Assembly: GCF_014192105.1 (NCBI RefSeq)
Contig: NZ_JACHXK010000016.1
Coordinates: 62,001 to 126,000 of the forward strand
DNA: 64,000 nt
Origin: Paenibacillus phyllosphaerae
GTDB taxonomy: Bacteria > Bacillota > Bacilli > Paenibacillales > Paenibacillaceae
Direction: 5' to 3'
The notes beneath the pieces were generated by a model, which was not told the DNA's origin, did no database searches, and saw only the letters and a list, made by a program, of their open reading frames with translations. Shown here piece after piece: positions 9,528 to 19,138 of this stretch; position 1 is the first letter of the stretch, and each line of letters begins with the position of its first letter. The position numbers and the translations under genes are program-made.

Positions 9528-11464
9528 GCCTAAGCACGATCATTATTCGGAACTTGAAGAAGAACATGAAGAATTACTATCTCTATGTATTCGCGCTTAT
9601 ATTCAGCGTCGGGCTGTACTTCTCCTTCGTCACGCTTCAGTATGATCCGGCCATGGATGAGGCCAAGGGCTCGGTCAAAGGCGCGGCGGCGCTTGGCGCG
9701 GCTTCCGTGCTGCTGGTTGCGATCGTCGCGGTCTTCCTGCTGTATGCGAACACGATCTTTATAAAGCGCAGAAGCAAGGAGATCGGCTTATTCCAATTGA
9801 TCGGTCTCACGAAGGGACGCATATTCAAGATCCTAACCGCCGAGAATTTGATTCTTTACTTTGGTGCGATGGTGATCGGCATTGCGGCGGGATTCGCCGT
9901 CTCCAGGCTGATCCTGATGATTCTGTTCCGAATCGTCGGCATCGACGAGATCGCGGCCTTGCGATTCTCGCCGGAAGCGCTGCTGCAGACGGTCATCGTG
10001 TTCGCGGCCATCTATCTGCTCATCATGCTGATGAACTACACGTTCATCAAAGGGCAGACGATCCTGTCTCTGTTCCGGGTCGTGTCCGTATCCCAGAAGC
10101 CGGTCCAGAAAATGTCCGCGGTCGAAATCGTCGTCGGCATTCTCGGCATCGCGTTCATCCTGCTCGGCTATTATATTTCGGCGGGCTTGTTCACCGGCCG
10201 ATTCACGGATATGAGCGAGCTGATGATGGCCATGATCTTCATTCTAGCAGCGGTCATCGTCGGTTCCTACTTATTCTACAAAGGGTCGGTCAGCTTTATC
10301 TTCAACGCGATCCGCAAAAGCAAGAACGGATACTTGTCTATCGGAGAAGTGCTGTCCCTGTCTTCCATCATGTTCCGCATGAAGTCGAACGCGCTGCTGC
10401 TCACGGTCATTACGACTGTATCGGCGCTTGCGATCGGGTTGCTCTCGCTCAGCTATATTTCATACTACTCCGCCGAGACGCAATCGCAGAGCGATGTTCC
10501 GAATGATTTCACGTTCGCCAATGCGGCAGAAAAAGACCGGTTCCTTGCGGAGCTGGATGCCAGCAAGATTGCCTACACGGTGATTCATAGAGAGCCCATA
10601 TTCGTTGAGATGGATATATCAACGCTCACGTCTTCCGCGCTTCTCTCGGATGAGGACCACACCTTCATCGCGCCCGTGCTCAGCGAGACGATGGTCGACG
10701 GTATCGAGCTTGCGCCCAGCGAAGCGATCTTCATGGGTTACAGCGGGGCGCTCCAGAACTTCTTGGCGATGAAAGAAACCGGTGAATTCGACTTCATCGG
10801 ACGAAGCGGCATGGTTCACCAACAGCTTATCGAGACGAAGGAAAGAAGCGTCTTGGCTTATCGATACAGCGGAGGCATCCCGACCGCGATCGTCGATGAC
10901 AGCGTGTACAAGCAGCTTCGGCAAGACCTGCAAGACGAAGCGCAGAAGAAGGATCTGCAGGCGTATTACGGCGTAGACCTTAAGGATCAATCGCAGGTGA
11001 AAGAGGCGCAGCAAATTTTCGCGGACACGAATAAGGACGACTCGCTCTCTTCATTCTCGCAATACGAGATCTTGATGAACGGGCGGATGAACATGGGTTT
11101 GATTATGTTCATCGTCGCGTTCCTTGGCCTTACGTTCCTGATCACGTCAGGCTGTATCCTGTACTTCAAACAGATGGATGAGAGCGAGGAAGAGAAGCCG
11201 AATTATACGATCTTGCGCAAGCTTGGCTTCAGCCAAAGCAATCTGCTGCGGGGGATTATGTATAAGCAGCTGTTTAATTTCGGCATTCCGCTTATTGTCG
11301 GGTTGTCGCACAGCTACTTTGCGGTCAAATCGGGCTGGTTCTTATTCGGAACCGAACTCGTCACGCCAACGTTGATCGTCATGGCCTTGTATACGGGACT
11401 GTATTCGATCTTCGGCTTCCTCTCTGTGAGGTACTATAAGCAGGTGATTAAGGAATCGTTGTAA
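9524..11464 (+). CDS. ABC transporter permease, BceB-type (FtsX-like)
   Basis: 646 residues, the usual size of BceB-type permeases. The layout is one N-terminal helix, then groups of helices (about 60-260 and 285-305), a large extracytoplasmic domain (about 310-515), and two to four C-terminal helices. This matches the ten-helix family with its big external loop between helices 7 and 8. The start is a GTG embedded in GTGA overlapping the ATPase stop. There is no in-frame ATG closer to the expected N-terminus [21 protein letters not shown] strong terminator follows. Confidence 0.9.
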   Translation: MSLSTIIIRNLKKNMKNYYLYVFALIFSVGLYFSFVTLQYDPAMDEAKGSVKGAAALGAASVLLVAIVAVFLLYANTIFIKRRSKEIGLFQLIGLTKGRIFKILTAENLILYFGAMVIGIAAGFAVSRLILMILFRIVGIDEIAALRFSPEALLQTVIVFAAIYLLIMLMNYTFIKGQTILSLFRVVSVSQKPVQKMSAVEIVVGILGIAFILLGYYISAGLFTGRFTDMSELMMAMIFILAAVIVGSYLFYKGSVSFIFNAIRKSKNGYLSIGEVLSLSSIMFRMKSNALLLTVITTVSALAIGLLSLSYISYYSAETQSQSDVPNDFTFANAAEKDRFLAELDASKIAYTVIHREPIFVEMDISTLTSSALLSDEDHTFIAPVLSETMVDGIELAPSEAIFMGYSGALQNFLAMKETGEFDFIGRSGMVHQQLIETKERSVLAYRYSGGIPTAIVDDSVYKQLRQDLQDEAQKKDLQAYYGVDLKDQSQVKEAQQIFADTNKDDSLSSFSQYEILMNGRMNMGLIMFIVAFLGLTFLITSGCILYFKQMDESEEEKPNYTILRKLGFSQSNLLRGIMYKQLFNFGIPLIVGLSHSYFAVKSGWFLFGTELVTPTLIVMALYTGLYSIFGFLSVRYYKQVIKESL

Positions 11465-11483
11465 ACGAAGACATAAACGCAGA

Positions 11484-11525
11484 AAGCCAACACATCCGAG
11501 AGATTCGGATGTGTTGGCTTCTTTT
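11484..11525. terminator. Strong terminator between convergent genes
   Basis: A perfect 16-bp stem (11484-11499 with 11505-11520, loop GAGAT) is followed by CTTTTT on the + strand. It lies between the BceB-type gene and the convergent AraC gene, so it probably serves both strands. Confidence 0.85.
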
Positions 11526-11554
11526 TCGCGCAAGCGACAGGAGCGGTCTGTAAA

Positions 11555-12427
11555 TCAATGCGGCGTCCACTTCTTGCGGTATTGATGGGGGGTTACCCCG
11601 AGCTGCGATTTGAACAATTTGCAAAAATAAGAGCTGTTCACAAACCCGATCTCTTCGGCAATCTGCGAGACGGGCTTATTCGTCGTGGTCAACAGCCGAA
11701 CGGATTGATGGATGCGCCGCGTCGCGATATATTCCGTGATCGTGATCCCGGTGGCTTCTTTGAAGAGATGGGACAAGTGGAATGGCGAGATATGCAGCGA
11801 CTGAGACATCTCGTTGAGCCGGTACGGAACGGCGTAGTTGGCTTCGATCCAACTTAGAATATTCTCGACCTGATGCGTCTTCCGGCGAGTCTGATAGACG
11901 GCCGCATGCTGGTTCCGACGCTCCCATTCCTGTTTCAGCAGCCGGTACAGGTTAACCAGGAACAGGGAGATTTCCTCCTGTTTGTCCGCCTCCGGCAGCG
12001 TTGGCATGCGCTCGTTCATATTCCGAAACAAATGGTCCAGCAAGGTAAGGTCTTGCAACTCGTACAGGCAAGGGTAAGGAAGCTGCCCGGAACAAATGAA
12101 GGCATAAAAGTCATGCAGCGCAGGCCACTTGTCAAAATAATCCGCGAACATGGTCGGCTCGAATATGGCCATGGACCGTTCGAAGCTCTGGCCGCCAGCG
12201 TAGTCCAACGTCAGATGATGGAGTTGCAGAGGCTGGAAGATACAGAGCATGCCCGGCTTGATCTCATAGCGGTTGTTGTTCACGATCATGGTGCCCTTGC
12301 CCTCATGAATCAGCAAGATCTCGACGCCAAGATGGGAATGAAACGTCTCCCTATGCTCGTTATTTACGCTTGTGCGATGATAGGCAAAATACATGGGAAC
12401 ATCGCTGTAACTCATCGAAACCGGCAA
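11555..12427 (-). CDS. AraC family transcriptional regulator of the uronate cluster
   Basis: About 290 residues. The N-terminal cupin-like sugar-sensing domain contains HSHLGVEILLIHEGKG and a C-terminal AraC-type double helix-turn-helix follows (about the last 100 residues, with IAEEIGFVNSSYFCKLFKSQ and GVTPHQYRKKW). The frame runs open further upstream, but a TTG at 12427 has GAAGGGGCG six bases ahead, and an ATG follows four codons later at 12415. One of these is the true start. The gene diverges from the oxidoreductase/uxaC operon and is its probable regulator. Confidence 0.85.
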   Translation of the reverse strand: MPVSMSYSDVPMYFAYHRTSVNNEHRETFHSHLGVEILLIHEGKGTMIVNNNRYEIKPGMLCIFQPLQLHHLTLDYAGGQSFERSMAIFEPTMFADYFDKWPALHDFYAFICSGQLPYPCLYELQDLTLLDHLFRNMNERMPTLPEADKQEEISLFLVNLYRLLKQEWERRNQHAAVYQTRRKTHQVENILSWIEANYAVPYRLNEMSQSLHISPFHLSHLFKEATGITITEYIATRRIHQSVRLLTTTNKPVSQIAEEIGFVNSSYFCKLFKSQLGVTPHQYRKKWTPH

Positions 12428-12623
12428 GAAACTCGCCCCTTCACCTGGTCTTGTATGCGGTCTGGCTCTAGTACCACTATATCGGAGCAGTCGTGCGCGT
12501 TCAACGGGACCGAGAGAATAAAAACCGCAACCTAGCGTTATTTCTACCCAATATCGAAACACAATTGCATCGCCGTCTCGGCTATGATTTCACTATGAAC
12601 TTCATTCCCTGGGAGGAACAGCC

Positions 12624-13784
12624 ATGATCAAAGTAGCTATTATCGGTGCGGGAGCGATTTCGTCCGCGCATATCGAAAGTTATCTGCAATTCAAGGAACG
12701 CTGTACCATCGTGGCCTTATGCGACCTGTATCCCGAGAAAGCGGAAGCGAAGCGGGAGCAATTCGGACTGGATGCGGTAATCGTCAAAGATTACAAGGAG
12801 CTGCTCGACCGGGAGATCGACCTTGTGTCGGTGTGTATGCCTCCGTTCGTCCATGCGCCGGTTACGATCGATTTCTTGAATGCGGGCAGCCATGTCATCG
12901 TCGAGAAGCCGATGGCTTCGTCGCTTGAAGAATGCGACGCGATGATCGAAGTGGCGGAGAGAAGCGGGAAAGTGTTGTCCGTCGTCGCCCAGAACCGGTT
13001 CCGGAATCCGATCATGAAATTAAAGCATGTGCTGGATAGCGGGCTCGCCGGCAAAATTCTTCATGCCCAGATCGATTCGTTCTGGTGGCGGGGCCACTGC
13101 TATTACGACTTGTGGTGGCGCGGGACGTGGGAGAAAGAGGGCGGCGGACCAACGCTGAACCATGCGGTTCATCATATCGACGCCTTGCTCTGGATGCTCG
13201 GCCAGCCGAGCGAGCTTCAAGCCTTCATGAGCAACGTCGCCCACGATAACGCGGAAGTGGAGGACTTGTCCATCGCGATGCTCAAGTATCCGAACGGCAG
13301 CTTGGGTCAGATTACGAGCTCGGTCGTCCATCATGGCGAAGAGCAGCAGTTCATCTTCCAAGGGCAGAATGCCCGGATTTCGGCGCCATGGCGCGTAACG
13401 GCATCCGAGTCTTTGCCGAACGGCTTCCCGAAGCGGGACCAATCGCTGGAGGAGAAAATCCAACACTACTACGATAACCTGGAGGATCTGCCATACGAAG
13501 GCCACGCCGCGCAGATCGATAATGTGCTGCATGCCATCGAGACCGGGGAGCCGGTGCTGATCGACGGCGTCAGCGGCCGCAATACGTTGGAACTCATCAT
13601 GAGCATTTACAAATCCGCAACCACCGGAGAGAAGGTCACGCTTCCCCTGCCTAAGGACGATCCGTTCTACACGCGGGAAGGTGTAATGAATAATGCGCCC
13701 CGCTTTTATGAGAAGGGTGCCGCCATCGAGAATTTCGCGGATCTCACCATTACGACGGGCAGCAATTATAAAGGGAATTCATAA
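12624..13784 (+). CDS. Gfo/Idh/MocA family oxidoreductase (first)
   Basis: 386 residues. An N-terminal Rossmann fold carries VAIIGAGAISSAHIESY, and the family's catalytic Lys motif is in HVIVEKPMASS. The C-terminal alpha/beta domain contains GGGPTLNHAVHHIDALLWMLG with the conserved His pair. These enzymes oxidise or reduce sugar hydroxyls with NAD(P). GGGAGGAA precedes the ATG. It is the first gene of a unit with a second oxidoreductase and uronate isomerase, which points to sugar-acid metabolism. Its substrate is unknown. Confidence 0.88.
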   Translation: MIKVAIIGAGAISSAHIESYLQFKERCTIVALCDLYPEKAEAKREQFGLDAVIVKDYKELLDREIDLVSVCMPPFVHAPVTIDFLNAGSHVIVEKPMASSLEECDAMIEVAERSGKVLSVVAQNRFRNPIMKLKHVLDSGLAGKILHAQIDSFWWRGHCYYDLWWRGTWEKEGGGPTLNHAVHHIDALLWMLGQPSELQAFMSNVAHDNAEVEDLSIAMLKYPNGSLGQITSSVVHHGEEQQFIFQGQNARISAPWRVTASESLPNGFPKRDQSLEEKIQHYYDNLEDLPYEGHAAQIDNVLHAIETGEPVLIDGVSGRNTLELIMSIYKSATTGEKVTLPLPKDDPFYTREGVMNNAPRFYEKGAAIENFADLTITTGSNYKGNS

Positions 13785-13804
13785 CCGAGATGGAGGACAA
13801 GACG

Positions 13805-14881
13805 ATGACGAACAACGACGGCATGACCTATGCGCCGAAAGGCAAGCCCAACCCGGTGGTAGGCCCGGGCGAATTCACGATCGCGGCTATAGCGCTCGAC
13901 CATGGTCACATTTATGGCATGGTCAACGGGCTGATCGAAGCGGGCGCAACTTTGAAGTGGGTCTATGATCGTGACCCTGCAAGAGCGGAAGCGTTCGCGC
14001 GCACCTATCCGCAAGTGAAGATCGCCGCTTCAGAAGAGGAGATTCTGGCCGATCCGCAAGTGCATCTGGTTGCCGGGGCGGCGATCACTTCCGAGCGCTG
14101 CGCGCTGGGACTTCGCGTCATGGACGCGGGCAAAGATTATTTTACGGATAAAGCTCCGTTCACGACGCTCGAGCAATTGGAATCGGCGCGTGCCAAAGTT
14201 CGTGAAACCGGCAAGAAATACGCGGTCTATTACAGCGAACGCATCCATGTGGAATCTGCGGTCTACGCAGGCGAGCTTATCGAGCAAGGCGCGATCGGAC
14301 GCGTGCTCCAAGTCACCGGATTCGGCCCGCACCGCCTGAACGCGCCGTCCAGACCGGACTGGTTCTTCGAGCGGGAACAATATGGCGGCATTCTGTGCGA
14401 TATCGGCAGCCATCAGGTCGAGCAATTCCTGTATTATGCCGGCTGTAAGAAGGCTGAGGTGCTGCACAGCAAAATCGCCAACTACAACAACCCTGACTAT
14501 CCTGAGCTTGAAGACTTTGGCGATGCTACCCTGCTGGGGGACAACGGGGCCACGCAATATTTCCGGGTCGATTGGTTCACGCCGGACGGTCTAGGCACAT
14601 GGGGGGACGGACGTACGATTATATTGGGCACCGAAGGATACATCGAGCTGCGCAAATATATCGATGTCGCCCGTGAACGGTCCGGCAACCACGTCTATCT
14701 GGTCAATCAAACGGGCGAATACCATTTCAATGTCAGTGGGCAGGTCGGCTATCCGTACTTCGGGCAGCTCATTCTGGATTGCCTGAACCGGACGGAGAAC
14801 GCGATGACGCAGGAGCATGCCTTCATGGCGGCGGAACTGTGCTTGAGAGCGCAGCAGGAAGCGATCAGAATCGAGCAATAA
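13805..14881 (+). CDS. Gfo/Idh/MocA family oxidoreductase (second)
   Basis: About 358 residues. The Met at 13805 (MTNNDGMTYAPKG) is chosen over the one at 13790 because the GGAGG at 13792-13796 spaces correctly only to 13805. Rossmann-like N-terminal region (FTIAAIALDHGHIYGM). The usual EKP motif is replaced by DKAPF, which keeps the catalytic Lys. A C-terminal GGILCDIGSHQVEQFLYYAGC block holds the conserved His. It is strongly diverged from the preceding gene, so the pair probably act on different substrates or steps. Confidence 0.85.
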   Translation: MTNNDGMTYAPKGKPNPVVGPGEFTIAAIALDHGHIYGMVNGLIEAGATLKWVYDRDPARAEAFARTYPQVKIAASEEEILADPQVHLVAGAAITSERCALGLRVMDAGKDYFTDKAPFTTLEQLESARAKVRETGKKYAVYYSERIHVESAVYAGELIEQGAIGRVLQVTGFGPHRLNAPSRPDWFFEREQYGGILCDIGSHQVEQFLYYAGCKKAEVLHSKIANYNNPDYPELEDFGDATLLGDNGATQYFRVDWFTPDGLGTWGDGRTIILGTEGYIELRKYIDVARERSGNHVYLVNQTGEYHFNVSGQVGYPYFGQLILDCLNRTENAMTQEHAFMAAELCLRAQQEAIRIEQ

Positions 14882-14907
14882 TACGATGCCAGAGGAGGGA
14901 ATGAAGC

Positions 14908-16323
14908 TTGGGTAATGCTTTTATGGACGATCACTTTCTGCTCGAAAGTCCGGTCGCGCAGGCATTGTATCACGATTATGCCAAGCAGATGCCGATCATC
15001 GATTATCACTGTCATCTGAGTCCGCAAGAAATTCTCGAGAATAAGCGATACCGGAACCTGACGGAGGTATGGCTGTACGGGGACCACTACAAGTGGAGAG
15101 CCATGCGGGCGAACGGGATTGACGAAGCGCTGATCACCGGCGACGCGGACGATTATGAGAAATTTCTGGCGTATGCGCGGACCGTTCCGCTGCTGATCGG
15201 GAATCCGTTATATCATTGGACGCATCTTGAGCTGAGACGGTACTTCGGCATTGAAGAGCCTTTGAATGCGGATACGGCGCCGCGAATCTGGGAGCAGGCC
15301 AATGCGATGCTTGCCGGGGACGGGTTTGCCACGAGGGACTTTATTACGAAGTCCGACGTACGCGTCATTTGCACCACGGACGATCCGACCGACTCGCTCG
15401 AATATCATCGCATGATCCAGGAGGATCCAACCTTCCATGTCGCCGTGCTTCCATCGTTCCGTCCGGACAAAGGGCTGGAGATTAACGGATCAGGCTTCCT
15501 GCCTTGGATCGCGAAGCTGGAACAGGTGACGGGCCTAGCTATTACCGACTACGCAGCCTTATTGGCAGCGCTTGAGCGCCGGGTCGACTACTTCCATGCC
15601 GCCCAGTGCAGAGTGTCCGATCATGGCTTAAACGAAGTCCCTTATGCAGCGGGTACGGAAGCCGAGGCAGCTGCAGCATTCGCTAAGGCGCTTGCCGGGG
15701 AGACGGTAAGCCTTCAGGAGGAACAGCTCTACAAAACCTCGCTTCTCGTCTATTTGGGCCGGCAATATGCGAAGCGCGGGTGGGTCATGCAATACCATAT
15801 GAACGTGCTTCGCAATAACAATACGCCGGCATTGAATCGTATCGGCGTGGATGCCGGATATGATTCGGTGAATGACGGGGTAATGGCCCGACCGTTATCC
15901 CGGTTGCTGGACGCGGTCGAGACCGCGGGCGGTCTGCCGAAGACCATTCTGTATTCGCTTAATCCCGCTCACAACCATGTCATCGGTTCGATGATCGGCA
16001 ACTTCCAGGGCGGGGGCATCGCCGGCAAAATCCAGTTCGGTTCGGGCTGGTGGTTCAACGATACCAAAGAAGGCATGATCGCGCAGATGAAGTCGCTGGC
16101 CGAATTGGGCATGCTCAGCCGTTTCGTCGGCATGCTGACGGATTCGCGCAGTTTTCTCTCTTTTACCCGGCACGAGTATTTCCGGCGCATCCTATGTAAT
16201 TTGCTCGGCGAATGGGTCGTCAAAGGCGAGTACCCGGACGACCGGCAACAGCTTGGCGCGATTGTGCAGCAGATTTGCTATGACAACGCGAGCCAGTACT
16301 TTCCTTTTCGGGTTCATCGCTAG
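14908..16323 (+). CDS. uxaC: Uronate isomerase (glucuronate/galacturonate isomerase)
   Basis: 471 residues, full length for UxaC of the amidohydrolase-like superfamily. N-terminal metal-site motif DYHCHLSPQEI, then TDDPTDSLEYH, and the conserved C-terminal NFQGGGIAGKIQFGSGWWFND and GMLTDSRSFLSFTRHEYFRR stretches (each cited in part). It converts D-glucuronate to D-fructuronate and D-galacturonate to D-tagaturonate in the cytoplasm. The start is a TTG at 14908 with GAGGAGGG ten bases upstream. The ATG at 14923 is too far from any ribosome site. No uxuA/uxuB follows, so later steps must be encoded elsewhere or use the neighbouring oxidoreductases. Confidence 0.95.
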   Translation: MGNAFMDDHFLLESPVAQALYHDYAKQMPIIDYHCHLSPQEILENKRYRNLTEVWLYGDHYKWRAMRANGIDEALITGDADDYEKFLAYARTVPLLIGNPLYHWTHLELRRYFGIEEPLNADTAPRIWEQANAMLAGDGFATRDFITKSDVRVICTTDDPTDSLEYHRMIQEDPTFHVAVLPSFRPDKGLEINGSGFLPWIAKLEQVTGLAITDYAALLAALERRVDYFHAAQCRVSDHGLNEVPYAAGTEAEAAAAFAKALAGETVSLQEEQLYKTSLLVYLGRQYAKRGWVMQYHMNVLRNNNTPALNRIGVDAGYDSVNDGVMARPLSRLLDAVETAGGLPKTILYSLNPAHNHVIGSMIGNFQGGGIAGKIQFGSGWWFNDTKEGMIAQMKSLAELGMLSRFVGMLTDSRSFLSFTRHEYFRRILCNLLGEWVVKGEYPDDRQQLGAIVQQICYDNASQYFPFRVHR

Positions 16324-16432
16324 TTGGAATAGCTTAGACAATGATCCAATACAGCCAAGATATCCTACTACTGGCAGCAATGTTCTATTGAAGCGGGGAA
16401 GTTTGACCTTTATAATTCTAGATGGACACGGT

Positions 16433-16469
16433 AATGCGCTGATTCCTTCGGGAGTCGGCGCATTTTTTT
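16433..16469 (+). terminator. Terminator after uxaC
   Basis: AATGCGC (16433-16439) pairs with GCGCATT (16458-16464), with further inner pairing across GATTCC/GGAGTC, and a run of T follows. It ends the uronate operon about 110 bp after uxaC. Confidence 0.75.
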
Positions 16470-16555
16470 GCATATTAGCACGTGCAAGAGCCCTTACCCC
16501 ATTGCTGTCCAAGACAATGGTCGAGTAGTAGGTAAATAACAATTTCATCCCTATG

Positions 16556-16588
16556 AGTCGTGAGATCCCTCACGGCTTATTTTTTTAC
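16556..16588 (+). terminator. Terminator-like hairpin at left island edge
   Basis: AGTCGTGAG (16556-16564) pairs with CTCACGGCT (16569-16577), nine pairs with one wobble, then TATTTTTTT. Its T-run abuts the direct repeat at 16586. No complete gene lies just upstream, so it may be a leader or a remnant. Confidence 0.55.
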
Positions 16589-16613
16589 AAGAAATCTCGC
16601 ATTATTGCGATAG
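16586..16613 (+). repeat. 28-bp direct repeat, left copy
   Basis: TACAAGAAATCT, one variable base (C here, T in the right copy), then GCATTATTGCGATAG. The right copy is at 24162-24189 in the same orientation with 27 of 28 positions identical. The two bracket the arsenic-resistance island. Confidence 0.8.
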
Positions 16614-16637
16614 GAAGGGGAAGATCGCCTGATTAGA

Positions 16638-17289
16638 ATGAGAGGGAATGCGTTTGTGGCAAGCGTGCATAGAGGAGGCTATACGTTGCTGGAGAAGATC
16701 TCGCAAGTCATAACTTACCCTATACCAGCCCCATTGCCGAGGAATCGGGATTACTCGGTATTCGTGCGGACGGAGGGCGGAGAGTGGAAGGAACTGGACG
16801 TCCTGCTCGTTAAGGTGGACATGCATCAGCTAAGGGAAGCCGCTATGGTCCAATTCGATTTCTCGGGCATTGTCGAGGTCGAAGTCGTATGCCATCGGGA
16901 AACGGTGCATCACGTGGCGATCCGCCCCTTATCGGCTGCTATCACGGCAGAAGTGATGGAAGAACGGCGTATCCGGTTTACGCTCCGCGAGCCCCGGAAG
17001 CTGTCGGTCGAGATTAACGGCGGAAGGTTCAATAATTTGCATTTGTTCGCCAAGGCGCTCGAGCGCAGACGGCCCGACCCGACGGATCCGGAAGTCGCCG
17101 TCATTGAGCCCGGCATCCACCGCATTGAGGATGTGCAAGCGAAGCTGCAAGATAGCAGCTACACGACGATCTATTTCAAACCAGGTATGCATCATATCGA
17201 GCAAGTCCTCATCCCGGTTCCGTCCGGCAAGCGAATCTATCTGTCTGGCCGGCGGGTCGTTCGTAGCGGGATCCTTTTGAATATTAGGA
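16638..17289 (+). pseudogene. N-terminal fragment of a secreted/beta-helix carbohydrate-active protein
   Basis: The frame starts at 16638 (GGAAGGGG upstream) and gives about 210 residues with alternating beta-strand character, including REPRKLSVEINGGRFNNLHL and a last part (IYFKPGMHHIEQVLIPVPSG) typical of the entry to a right-handed beta-helix domain in pectin-active enzymes. The sequence then stops resembling that protein at about residue 210-235 and runs in-frame into an unrelated ABC-permease N-terminus. I therefore read it as a truncated gene. The exact family is not certain. Confidence 0.6.
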
Positions 17290-17655
17290 AAAATGAAAAA
17301 AGCGTAAACAGCGCGTATGGGCGATCGGCTGGAAGGCGCGGGTCCATTTGGAAGGAGTACCGCAAAAACAAATATTTGTTCTTCATGTTATTCCGGCATT
17401 CAACTGGCGTTCAAGGATTTCAGTCCGGTCAAAGGCATCTGGGGGAGTCCGTGGGTCGGATTGGAATATTTCAAGTTTCTGTTCTTCCAGTCGCCGGACT
17501 TTGGCCGGATCCTCCGGAACACGGTCCTCATCAGCTGTTACAACCTCGTCTTCGGCTTCCCGGCGCCGATCATTCTGGCGCAGCTGCTGAACGAGATCCA
17601 AATCGGCATCTTCAAGCGATTCGCGCAGTCGATCACGTATATTTCCCCTAATTAA
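17290..17655 (+). pseudogene. LplB-type sugar ABC permease remnant (internal deletion and 3' truncation)
   Basis: IWKEYRKNKYLFFMLF is read in one frame and, a few bases later, GIQLAFKDFSPVKGIWGSPW and GLEYFKFLFF continue in the next frame. Both match the N-terminal part of LplB-type polysaccharide permeases. About fifteen residues expected between them (the first membrane helix) are missing, consistent with a small deletion at about 17393-17396. The match ends at ITYISPN just before the arsenic island, with the C-terminal two-thirds lost. The upstream part is fused to the beta-helix fragment. Confidence 0.75.
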
Positions 17656-17658
17656 AAA

Positions 17659-18156
17659 CTAATTTATCAACTTCTCCATTGCCATAACGTCAACGAACTC
17701 TCCGTCCAAAATGCCCTGTTTTTGAAATACACCGACTTCACGGTACCCTTGTTTCCGATACAACCCTTGCCCCAGACCATTATAAGAAAAAGTAAAGAGA
17801 ACAATTTTGTAAAAGCCATTCCGTTCTGCCGTCTCTTCTAACTCCCGAAGTAGCCTTTGACCGATTCCTTTGCCTCTGTGAGCTCTTTCAATGTAAATGG
17901 ACAAGTCAGCAACACCATCATATGCCGCGCGCGGAGAATACCTATTCAGTGCCGCCCAGCCAATAATGGAATCATTATGCTCAGCCACAAGAACCGAATA
18001 ACGATCACCGTGGTTACTAAACCAAGTAGTCATGTATTCAAGATCTTTCGTATCCATCTCCAGTGTGGCTATACGATCTTCTATACCTTGATTGTAAATG
18101 TCCAGGATCGTCTGCAGATCTTGAGCGTTTGCCATTCTAACTGTGAGTGCCGACAT
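17659..18156 (-). CDS. arsN1: GNAT acetyltransferase, ArsN1-like (arsinothricin/phosphinothricin N-acetyltransferase type)
   Basis: 165 residues. Family hallmarks are IYNQGIEDRIATLEM near the N-terminus, the acetyl-CoA loop RGKGIGQRLL, and the C-terminal GYREVGVFQKQGILDG. ArsN1 acetylates the amino group of the arsenic-containing antibiotic arsinothricin, and relatives act on phosphinothricin. The start at 18156 is chosen because GGAGGTAA lies directly ahead. It begins four bases after the end of the broken flavoprotein gene, so the two formed one minus-strand operon. Its location in an arsenic cluster supports the ArsN1 reading over a plain phosphinothricin enzyme. Confidence 0.72.
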   Translation of the reverse strand: MSALTVRMANAQDLQTILDIYNQGIEDRIATLEMDTKDLEYMTTWFSNHGDRYSVLVAEHNDSIIGWAALNRYSPRAAYDGVADLSIYIERAHRGKGIGQRLLRELEETAERNGFYKIVLFTFSYNGLGQGLYRKQGYREVGVFQKQGILDGEFVDVMAMEKLIN

Positions 18157-18160
18157 ACAA

Positions 18161-19037
18161 TTACCTCCGACGAATCGAATTAATAATGGTTTTTGAGGTT
18201 TTTCCCAACCCCAGTATAAATCGGAATGTAGGACCGTGACTACGTGAAGACAGCGGTCCCGCAAAATAAAGTCCGCTTATACTGCTTTCGAAATGTTCGT
18301 TTAAACGGGGATATTCAATGCTGCCTGTTTCTCTAACAATTGCTGATTTAAGCTCCGTATCCAAGAAAGGCAGTTTATCAAAATTAATAATAAATCCAGT
18401 GGCAACAATAACATGATCTGCAATTATGCGATCCCCGTTAGAAAGCTCTAACTGCACTCGATTATCTAAAGCGACAGCGCGCTCAATTGATGTACTGCTT
18501 ATCTGAGGGACCTTGCCATCCACATAAGGTTTAAGAAAGTGAGCGATTGGCACCGTCATGTCTGCGATTTGTCTCAACTTCTTCTTCAGAAAATGCGGCA
18601 GCTTGAAGAAAATGTTACCGATCTGCCTAAGGATAACTTCTTGGGTGCGATTGCCGCCGTAAACAGGAGCACTCTTTCGAAATACGATCTGTACGTTAGA
18701 ATTCACTTGGTGAAGAAGTGCCGCAGCTTCCCATGCACTCTGTCCACTTCCGATTACGACCGTATCTTTTCCTCGGAATTCCTCAAAGCTTGTGTATCCA
18801 AGAGTGTGCGAAACCAGTGTTCGGGGTAATCCTTGGAATTTTGAAGGTATAGCGGCCCTCTGGATCCGAAAAACTCGCTAGGTCATGTGGTGTCCGAATG
18901 AACATATTCTGCGGCATTTGGTTTTCCCAGAAATCCATGGGATACCCCAGCAACTTATACGACAAGTTACTTGCAACTGCATGTGCGGCAACTGATATAC
19001 CATATGGACCTGCTCCAATAATAATAAGATCTAACAT
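18161..19037 (-). pseudogene. FAD/NAD(P)-dependent oxidoreductase, frameshifted
   Basis: Starts at 19037 (MLDLIIIGAGPYG, FAD-binding GxGxxG). The first frame runs to about 18830. A second frame then reads LGYTSFEEFRGKDTVVIG and SGQSAWEAAALLHQV, and continues through ATGFIINFDKLPFL to the stop at 18161. One base gained or lost near 18820-18840 restores a single protein of about 290 residues, like the flavin-dependent monooxygenase/lysine hydroxylase group. It may be a true pseudogene or a sequence error. It is upstream of and coupled to the ArsN1-like gene. Confidence 0.75.
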
Positions 19038-19087
19038 ACAATGCCCTCCCAAGATCAATAAATTTCTTGGCTCGATTATACACAAAC

Positions 19088-19104
19088 ATTTGCATTTTGC
19101 AAAT
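19088..19104. promoter_or_regulatory. Candidate MarR operator between divergent genes
   Basis: ATTTGCA-TTT-TGCAAAT is a perfect 7-bp inverted repeat in the short gap between the minus-strand flavoprotein gene and the plus-strand MarR gene. A degenerate second copy, sharing CAAATATTA, lies at about 19615-19637 ahead of the next gene. Spacing suits autoregulation of both directions. Confidence 0.55.
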
Positions 19105-19138
19105 ATTAGTGCTATAACTGTATCAGGAGGTTATGACA

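Noticed and set aside
16638..17651. A genuine 337-residue protein
   Set aside because: The frame joins two unrelated families and loses permease homology by frameshift, so it is a deletion product, not one gene.
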